Shown here: piece by piece, positions 7,126 through 11,459 of the stretch | How positions within the stretch are numbered: the stretch's first letter is position 1 | Layout: each line of letters starts with the position of its first letter | NCBI GenBank assembly: GCA_964370205.1 | Contig: CAYJIK010000064.1 | Span: forward strand, 1 to 11,459 | Direction of reading: 5' to 3' | Source: DAMCAP01 sp964370205 | GTDB lineage: Bacteria > Bacillota > Clostridia > Oscillospirales > Ruminococcaceae | DNA length: 11,459 bases | The notes under the pieces: generated by a model | Databases searched by the model: none | Seen by the model: the letters and a program-made list of their open reading frames with translations, nothing else | Told to the model about the DNA's origin: nothing | Translations under genes and position numbers: made by a program

Positions 7126-7214
7126 AACCGTTTGCAGTTATTGTACTCTTCGGCACGGCCTCAGTTTTTGTGGCATATTACGACATGCCACAAAAAGCGC
7201 ACAAAACTGCGGTT
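7126..7214 (+). promoter_or_regulatory. Structured leader upstream of the small hypothetical gene
   Basis: An inner hairpin pairs TTTTTGTGGCAT (7165-7176) with ATGCCACAAAAA (7185-7196), 12 perfect pairs around an eight-base loop. Outside it, GCAGTT (7134-7139) pairs with AACTGC (7205-7210), and AACC (7126-7129) can continue with GGTT (7211-7214) past a four-base bulge. The whole sits immediately before the ribosome site of the next gene. No T-run follows the inner stem, so it is not a classic intrinsic terminator. No clear promoter was found in 7070-7243. It could be a cis-regulatory RNA element, but I recognise no known riboswitch. Confidence 0.45.
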
Positions 7215-7243
7215 GTAACTTGCAGAAAGGAATGGCCATTTAT

Positions 7244-7678
7244 ATGAATTTTAACATAGTAAACACTATAGACGACATACAACATCTTCTCCAAAGCTAC
7301 GGAGGATTTCACGACTCATGTATACACTCTGCGCAGTATGTAAGCGGTGCATGTGTGGACGACAATGGCGGTATGGGGCAGGATGCCGGGAAAAGCGAGT
7401 TTGTCCTAAAACTACATTCGCAAGCCAAAGACGTAATGACCGCAAAGCGACTTGGGGTTTTGGAGATGTATTTCGGTGGTGTGCAGTCGGTGGCGCTTAG
7501 AGGCCTGACTGACAACCGTTTTTGTGATATTTTTGACTGTCACCTTGCGTTTCATGGTGATGTGATAGTATGGGCGGACAGTGCGGGCTTTACGCTTGAT
7601 ACATGGGCGAATACTGTTATAGGGAGTGACAATACAACTGTGATTGTCGCCAAAACATTGAAGTGGAGAATTGTTTAG
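7244..7678 (+). CDS. Hypothetical protein with N-terminal GGFHDSCI motif
   Basis: I do not recognise this 144-residue protein with confidence. It is soluble, with no signal peptide or transmembrane segment, and is acidic, with alternating hydrophobic strands in its second half. The clearest landmark is YGGFHDSCI at residues 19-27 followed by a YVSG strand. Short FHDS-type motifs near the N-terminus occur in uncharacterised Bacillota proteins, some of them resembling small immunity proteins, but this link is weak. Of three possible starts, ATG 7244 is chosen because AGAAAGGA (7224-7231) is then about 12 bases away. ATG 7232 would touch that site and TTG 7220 would precede it. The TAG stop is directly followed by the ATG of the phosphodiester glycosidase gene, so the two are almost certainly cotranscribed. 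Confidence 0.6.
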   Translation: MNFNIVNTIDDIQHLLQSYGGFHDSCIHSAQYVSGACVDDNGGMGQDAGKSEFVLKLHSQAKDVMTAKRLGVLEMYFGGVQSVALRGLTDNRFCDIFDCHLAFHGDVIVWADSAGFTLDTWANTVIGSDNTTVIVAKTLKWRIV

Positions 7679-8692
7679 ATGGAAGATAAACGTTTTATGC
7701 GTACTGCACTTAAAGTGTCGGTGAGGGTGCTTATAGTGCTTTTGATTGTAGCGTTTTGGGTGGTGGTGTTTGTGTGGCGAGGAACAGGGATTGTGTTTAC
7801 AGGCTCAACTCCGATGGCGAGGGACTTGCTTGTCAGCACGCTTATGGAGACCAGCGCCGCAAAGTTTATACCGAGGATGTATTTTTCCGACGATGAGATA
7901 GCGGAGATAATGTCCGCTAACACGGTAGTCACCGAGGACATACCTGTCAGCGACGGCAGTGGTGTAACGCTTACTCCTACCGATGAAACAGACACGGACA
8001 AGGACTTGGTAGAGGTTGTGGACGTGTACGGAGGGACATTCAAAGGGAAGATGATGATTGTCCATGACCCTTCACGGGTGTATGTCGCCTCACCTACGGC
8101 GTTTAGAGCGCCCGGTGGCGGTGTGCGTGTGGAGGATATGGTGGAGCGTGACGGCGCTATAGGCGGTGTGAATGCAGGCGGTTTTGAGGACAACAACGGT
8201 GTTGGCGACGGTGGAACACCGCTCGGCATCGTTATCCAAAACGGCGAACTCACCTACAATTCCCCGGCAGCTGTGACCACTGTCATAGGCATTGACAAGG
8301 ATTACAAGCTTGTGGTCGGGACAATGTCCGCACAGGAGGCACTTGACAGAGGTGTCATGGAAGCTGTGACGTTTGGACCTGTCGGGCCGCTTGTTGTAAA
8401 CGGCGAAGCGGTAGAAGTGAGCGGTACAGGTGGCGGACTAAACCCACGAACCGCTATCGGTCAGCGAGCGGACGGCGCAATGCTACTTCTTGTAGTGGAC
8501 GGACGACAGCCCCACTCACTCGGTGCAACCTACTCCGACCTTATAGACGTCATGCTGGACTTTGAAGCGGTTAACGCCGCTAATCTGGACGGCGGTTCGT
8601 CATCACTGATGGTGTATGAAAATGAGATTATCACCGTGTGTGCGTCACTTTATGGTTCACGGAAGATACCTACGGCGTTTTTGGTGAAGTAG
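7679..8692 (+). CDS. Membrane-anchored phosphodiester glycosidase (NAGPA domain)
   Basis: This 337-residue protein has a short basic N-terminus, one transmembrane helix at about 14-34 and an extracellular remainder. The C-terminal two thirds match the NAGPA family, named for the enzyme that removes N-acetylglucosamine from phosphodiesters: GVNAGGFED (163-171), NPRTAIGQ (255-262), VVDGRQPHSLGAT (273-285), and the hallmark AANLDGGSSSLM (300-311), where the Asp and Gly-Gly-Ser form the active-site region. Bacterial members are thought to act on sugar-phosphate bonds of envelope polymers such as teichoic-type chains. The ATG follows the previous stop with no gap, and its ribosome site GGAGA (7665-7669) lies inside the upstream gene, so translation is probably coupled. 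The substrate is unknown. The neighbouring deacetylase, GT2-GtrA and CapA genes support a surface glycan role. Confidence 0.92.
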   Translation: MEDKRFMRTALKVSVRVLIVLLIVAFWVVVFVWRGTGIVFTGSTPMARDLLVSTLMETSAAKFIPRMYFSDDEIAEIMSANTVVTEDIPVSDGSGVTLTPTDETDTDKDLVEVVDVYGGTFKGKMMIVHDPSRVYVASPTAFRAPGGGVRVEDMVERDGAIGGVNAGGFEDNNGVGDGGTPLGIVIQNGELTYNSPAAVTTVIGIDKDYKLVVGTMSAQEALDRGVMEAVTFGPVGPLVVNGEAVEVSGTGGGLNPRTAIGQRADGAMLLLVVDGRQPHSLGATYSDLIDVMLDFEAVNAANLDGGSSSLMVYENEIITVCASLYGSRKIPTAFLVK

Positions 8693-8726
8693 TGTAAATA
8701 ATTCAAAGATAGAAAGTCGGTTTTTT

Positions 8727-9791
8727 ATGGAAGAAAGTAAGAAGTTTCGCTTTAAAGTTTCTGTGTTTTTTGTGTTTGCAGTTATGTTGTTTGTACTCTG
8801 TGGGGCTATTGTAGTGGCAGGACTGGGTATGGTGGAGGACATCGCAACAGCGTTTGAAGCCACAAACCCCATTGTCCCGATTGAAAGCCTTTTGACCGAG
8901 GTGCAGAGCGGTGACATAGACACGCTGGTCACTATGGCAGGCATAGAACTGACACAGTACGAGGATGATAGCGCTATTAAAGCGTATCTGGAAGAGAATG
9001 TGGTGGACGACTGGGCAAAGGTAACGCATGAACGCAGTGGACGTGGCAAGTATGATTTAAAGAGTGGAGAAAACACTGTAGCTACTCTGGTGGTGAAACC
9101 GTCTAAAACCGTGGATGATTACGGTTTTGCACCCTATGAGCTTGCCGAGGTTACTATGGACGTAGAATACGCACCTCCCACCACCATTACATGTCCTGAG
9201 AATGCAGAAGTATCTGTAAACGGTGTGCCTTTGGACAAAACAGCAGTGATAGAGAGCGGTATAATAAATGATGGCTTTTCGCAGCTTGACGGTATGCCGA
9301 CGTCCTCGGTGTACAAGCTGGAGGGTCTGCTTGCATCGCCGACGCTTACTGTCACTGCAGACGAGGGGCTGTTACCGTCACTGGACGAAGTGGGGGAGAA
9401 TGAATACACAGTAGTGCTTAAGCCTACCGAGCAGGTAATAGAAGACGTTACTCCGTTTGTGTTGGACGCTGTTATGGCGTACTCACGGTTTATATCCCGT
9501 GACGAAACAAAGACAAAAGCCATGAGCTACTTCCTCCCCGACACCTCCTTCTATCAGCATTTGAGCGAGTATTACAACGGCTGGTATGTCGACCATATAG
9601 CGAATTCGTTTTCGCCCATAGAGGTGGACTCCTTCTACGCTGTGGACGGTGAGAACCTCTCCTGCGAGGTGGAGTTTACCTATCATATAGACATGGGCTG
9701 GAAGCAACTTGAGTTTCCGTCACGGTATAGGTTGTTTATCACTAAGACGGCTGATGATGGGTATAAGATTGTGGATTTGCATATTTTGTAG
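8727..9791 (+). CDS. Membrane-anchored extracytoplasmic protein, probable NTF2-like C-terminus
   Basis: This 354-residue protein has a basic start (MEESKKFRFK), one transmembrane helix at about 11-33 and a large acidic outer part. Residues about 45-135 are helical then strand-rich. Around 150-235 lies a strand-rich domain with EVSVNGVPLD (162-171). The last 115 residues, from PFVLDAVMAYSRFISRD to the end, have the pattern of an NTF2-like fold: long helices, then GWYVDHIANSF, strands and a terminal YKIVDLHIL. This order of a membrane helix, VNG-type strand domains and an NTF2-like end recalls TcaA-type envelope proteins, but the N-terminal zinc ribbon of that family is absent, so I name it only as similar. 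The gene follows the NAGPA gene by 34 bases. Its ribosome site is weak (AGAAAG, well upstream). It ends the plus-strand run before the palindromic repeat. Confidence 0.7.
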   Translation: MEESKKFRFKVSVFFVFAVMLFVLCGAIVVAGLGMVEDIATAFEATNPIVPIESLLTEVQSGDIDTLVTMAGIELTQYEDDSAIKAYLEENVVDDWAKVTHERSGRGKYDLKSGENTVATLVVKPSKTVDDYGFAPYELAEVTMDVEYAPPTTITCPENAEVSVNGVPLDKTAVIESGIINDGFSQLDGMPTSSVYKLEGLLASPTLTVTADEGLLPSLDEVGENEYTVVLKPTEQVIEDVTPFVLDAVMAYSRFISRDETKTKAMSYFLPDTSFYQHLSEYYNGWYVDHIANSFSPIEVDSFYAVDGENLSCEVEFTYHIDMGWKQLEFPSRYRLFITKTADDGYKIVDLHIL

Positions 9792-9830
9792 ACTGTAAAT
9801 ATTAGGCGCTGTCACATCAAAATAACATTC

Positions 9831-9923
9831 AAAAAATGTAGGGGTCGATGCCTACATCGACCCGAAACTCAGGTTTGCACCAAGGTGTCGGGCTGATGAA
9901 GGGCATCAGCCCCTACATTTTTC
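9831..9923. repeat. Nested palindromic repeat (REP/MITE-like) between convergent genes
   Basis: A perfect 13-base inverted repeat forms the ends (9832-9844 and 9910-9922; core TGTAGGGG/CCCCTACA). Inside are two perfect nine-base hairpins: GGGTCGATG-CCTA-CATCGACCC (9842-9863) and GGGCTGATG-AAGGG-CATCAGCCC (9890-9912). A tiny palindrome CACCAAGGTG (9878-9887) lies between them. This nested arrangement is typical of small non-coding mobile or REP-like repeats, and elements beginning TGTAGGGG are, from my general knowledge, common in Clostridia. Only one copy is in this window and no flanking target duplication is clear. Confidence 0.8.
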
Positions 9924-9930
9924 TTTTAGA
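9832..9930. terminator. Probable bidirectional intrinsic terminator
   Basis: The palindromic repeat lies between the stop of the plus-strand gene (9791) and the stop of capA (9978), which converge on it. On the plus strand the long stem ends in a T5-C-T4 run (9918-9927). On the minus strand the other arm ends in a T6 run (complement of 9831-9836). Both directions therefore offer a GC-rich stem followed by U residues. Confidence 0.65.
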
Positions 9931-9977
9931 TGAAGTTCTTTACGCTAAAAGTCAAGGCTTCAGTAAGTGTGCTACCG

Positions 9978-11195
9978 CTACGATAACTCCACCCTAAACT
10001 CCTCATCGGTATAGTCGAGGTATGTGTTCGTGAGATAGTCCACGCTAAAGCTGGGGTAGCGTGAGCGTATGCCGTGGGCGGAGGCGAGTTCGTCGGTGTA
10101 GTCGGACAGTTTGTGTATTGTCAGGTTGGCGTAAGAAGGGCCGAAATGGGTGACAACAGGAGTGAGCGTCACATTCGAAAGCGATATATCTCCTGTACTG
10201 CCGTCCTTTGTTATGTCCACACTAAGCACGTTCCCGAGCATGTTCTGCGCATCAAGCATGGCTGATATGAAGTTCCCAAGTGAGTATACCACAAGGGTGC
10301 TTCCGTTTTTCGTTTCTATCCACTCGGTGGGGGCTATTGTGTGGCTGTGATGGCCGAGGATGATGTCCACGCCCATGCTTGCAAGGTTGTTAGCAAGTTC
10401 TGTCTGTGCCGCTGTCACGGTGTGGACATTCTCGTTGCCCCAGTGGACAGACACCACAACAACGTCCGCTGACGCTTTTGCAAGCTCCACCTGCTCTGTG
10501 ATGCGCTCTATGTCACTTGTCAGAATGTACTCCATCTCACTGCCTGATGGTAGTGAAAGGCCGTTGGTATGATCTGCAAGCGGCACCCAACCAAACGTTA
10601 TGCCGTCACGCGCGTAGAGTAGTGGTTCTGACATCTCCGATTCGTTTTCCCACATGCCGATTGGCAGTATGTCTGTACCCTCCCACTGCTTGAATGTCTC
10701 ACGCAGACCGCTTTCGCCCTGGTCGAACATGTGGTTGTTAGCGTGACATACTACGTGGAAGTTCATGCTCTCGAGGTGGTCAGCCATCTCGATGGGGGTG
10801 TTGAACAGGGGATAGTTGGACGGTGGGGCTATGGTGGTTGCGAGTGGAGTTTCTTGGTTTATGAAGTTCACATTGTCGGCTGTGAACAGGTCGGCGACAT
10901 TCTCGTAGGCGAACGTGAAGTCATAACCACCGTTTTCGGCACGTCTACCTGCCTGTAGATAAATTACGTCGTGAATTAGATTGTCGCCGCTTGCTGTGAG
11001 GGTAACGGTGACATCGGGGGGCGGAGTGGGGGTTGGTGTCGGTGTTGGGGTAGCCGTGGGAGTGGGCGAAGGAGTGGGCGGTTGTGACGACGGCTCGGTT
11101 ATGTCACCGTTACCAAAGGTGAGTAGTGCAAAGTAGACCAGTACAAACGATAGTACCACTGCCACACCTACTGTTAAAGCTTTGTTTTTTAGCAT
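9978..11195 (-). CDS. Membrane-anchored CapA-family metallophosphatase
   Basis: This 405-residue protein has an N-terminal transmembrane helix (about 7-27), a Pro-Thr-Ser linker (39-60, mostly TP repeats) and an extracellular CapA/PGA_cap domain. Visible metallophosphatase-like motifs are TASGDNLIH (67-75), NQETPL (113-118), CHANNHMFDQG (150-160), SVHWGNE (249-255) and GHHSH (281-285), which supply the metal-binding Asp, Asn and His residues. CapA proteins were named for poly-gamma-glutamate capsule synthesis, but most members, including stalked ones like this, have no proven substrate. No capB or capC is visible nearby, so a capsule role is not assured. The ATG (11193-11195) has only weak GGGAA nearby, and a stop codon in frame lies 15 bases upstream, so no longer start is possible. 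A better ribosome site lies beyond a hairpin. A histidine phosphatase gene is 55 bases upstream on the same strand. Confidence 0.93.
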   Translation of the reverse strand: MLKNKALTVGVAVVLSFVLVYFALLTFGNGDITEPSSQPPTPSPTPTATPTPTPTPTPPPDVTVTLTASGDNLIHDVIYLQAGRRAENGGYDFTFAYENVADLFTADNVNFINQETPLATTIAPPSNYPLFNTPIEMADHLESMNFHVVCHANNHMFDQGESGLRETFKQWEGTDILPIGMWENESEMSEPLLYARDGITFGWVPLADHTNGLSLPSGSEMEYILTSDIERITEQVELAKASADVVVVSVHWGNENVHTVTAAQTELANNLASMGVDIILGHHSHTIAPTEWIETKNGSTLVVYSLGNFISAMLDAQNMLGNVLSVDITKDGSTGDISLSNVTLTPVVTHFGPSYANLTIHKLSDYTDELASAHGIRSRYPSFSVDYLTNTYLDYTDEEFRVELS

Positions 11196-11202
11196 GAAGT
11201 TC

Positions 11203-11226
11203 CCAAAACGTCAGAGGACGCTTTGG
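11203..11226 (-). promoter_or_regulatory. Hairpin between the ribosome site and start codon of the capA-type gene
   Basis: CCAAAACGTC (11203-11212) pairs with GACGCTTTGG (11217-11226), ten pairs with one G-U in the minus-strand RNA, around a four-base loop. A good ribosome site, AAAGGTGG (complement of 11231-11238), lies just upstream, and the ATG at 11195 is seven bases beyond the stem. No T-run follows on either strand, so it is not an intrinsic terminator. Confidence 0.6.
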
Positions 11227-11250
11227 CACACCACCTTTCTTTTATAAATC

Positions 11251-11459
11251 TTAAATCTGCGGATGATATGATATCGAGTGAAAGCGTCCATACTTGAATA
11301 GCATAGTGCAGTACCACGGCGTTAAGCCTCTCATAGCGTCAAAGCTTTCATAGCCGAAGGAAGGGACATAGTGGTGTATGAGCGTACAGAGTGCCGTGCC
11401 GTGAGTGCCTATCGCTACTGTCTCGCCCGAGTGGCGATGTACAATGTCCTCGACAGTTT
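11251..11459 (-). CDS. Histidine phosphatase family protein, C-terminal part (5' end beyond window)
   Basis: Reading left from the window edge, 68 codons are open to a TAA at 11251-11253. The segment reads EDIVHRHSGETVAIGTHG, then a TALCTLIHHY stretch, and ends SISYHPQI. The VAIGTHGTAL segment is the second catalytic-histidine motif of phosphoglycerate mutase-like (histidine) phosphatases, and the distance from it to the C-terminus is normal for the superfamily. The first motif (RHG) lies outside the window. Members hydrolyse phosphate esters of sugars, alpha-ribazole phosphate or other small molecules, and the substrate cannot be assigned here. It is upstream of the capA-type gene on the same strand with no terminator seen, so the two may be cotranscribed. 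Confidence 0.82.
   Translation of the reverse strand, partial: TVEDIVHRHSGETVAIGTHGTALCTLIHHYVPSFGYESFDAMRGLTPWYCTMLFKYGRFHSISYHPQI

Noticed and set aside
7165..7196. Strong hairpin as an intrinsic terminator of the glycosyltransferase gene
   Set aside because: The T-run is on the 5' side of the stem and A residues follow it on the plus strand, so the required U-tract after the stem is absent.
11030..11090. Tandem repeat, possibly a minisatellite
   Set aside because: It encodes the Thr-Pro linker of the CapA-type protein. The low complexity is explained by the linker and the copies are imperfect at the DNA level.

Overview
The window looks like a chromosomal segment of a Clostridia-type Bacillota, possibly a gut lineage. 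The evidence is purine-rich AGGAGG-like ribosome binding sites, consensus sigma-A type promoters, soj/spo0J-type ParA and ParB, frequent GTG and TTG starts, and surface proteins with Pro-Thr linkers. The genus cannot be named from the sequence. Nothing indicates a phage or plasmid: there is no integrase, transposase or replication gene, and no tRNA, rRNA or CRISPR array.

Left part (1-4119), minus strand: a four-gene partition operon read right to left, parA, a GNAT acetyltransferase, parB, and a large FtsA/PilM-type actin-fold ATPase that runs off the left edge. A good promoter (4090-4119) lies before parA. The acetyltransferase sits between the two partition genes and is clearly AT-richer than they are.

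Middle (4013-4565): a 553-base divergent intergenic region. It holds the parA promoter, a roughly 200-base block of nested complementary segments (4271-4478) that I propose as a structured non-coding RNA of unrecognised family, and a sigma-A promoter matching consensus at every position (4487-4515). A second, weaker promoter of opposite orientation shares its -10 bases.

Right part, plus strand (4566-9791): a run of cell-surface genes. In order these are a secreted, membrane-anchored PIG-L-type deacetylase, a glycosyltransferase family 2 protein fused to a GtrA membrane domain, a small protein of unknown function, a membrane-anchored NAGPA-type phosphodiester glycosidase, and a membrane-anchored protein with a probable NTF2-like end. 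A convergent CapA-type metallophosphatase (9978-11195, minus) and the C-terminal end of a histidine phosphatase (11251-11459, minus) follow. A nested palindromic repeat (9831-9923) separates the convergent genes and probably terminates both.

How they may work together: the first four genes belong to chromosome partitioning and an actin-like partner. The plus-strand genes and capA have the parts expected of a system that builds, trims or modifies an extracellular glycan: an N-deacetylase, a polyprenyl-phosphate sugar transferase, a sugar phosphodiester hydrolase and a CapA protein. That shared role is inferred from families and proximity, not shown by the sequence.
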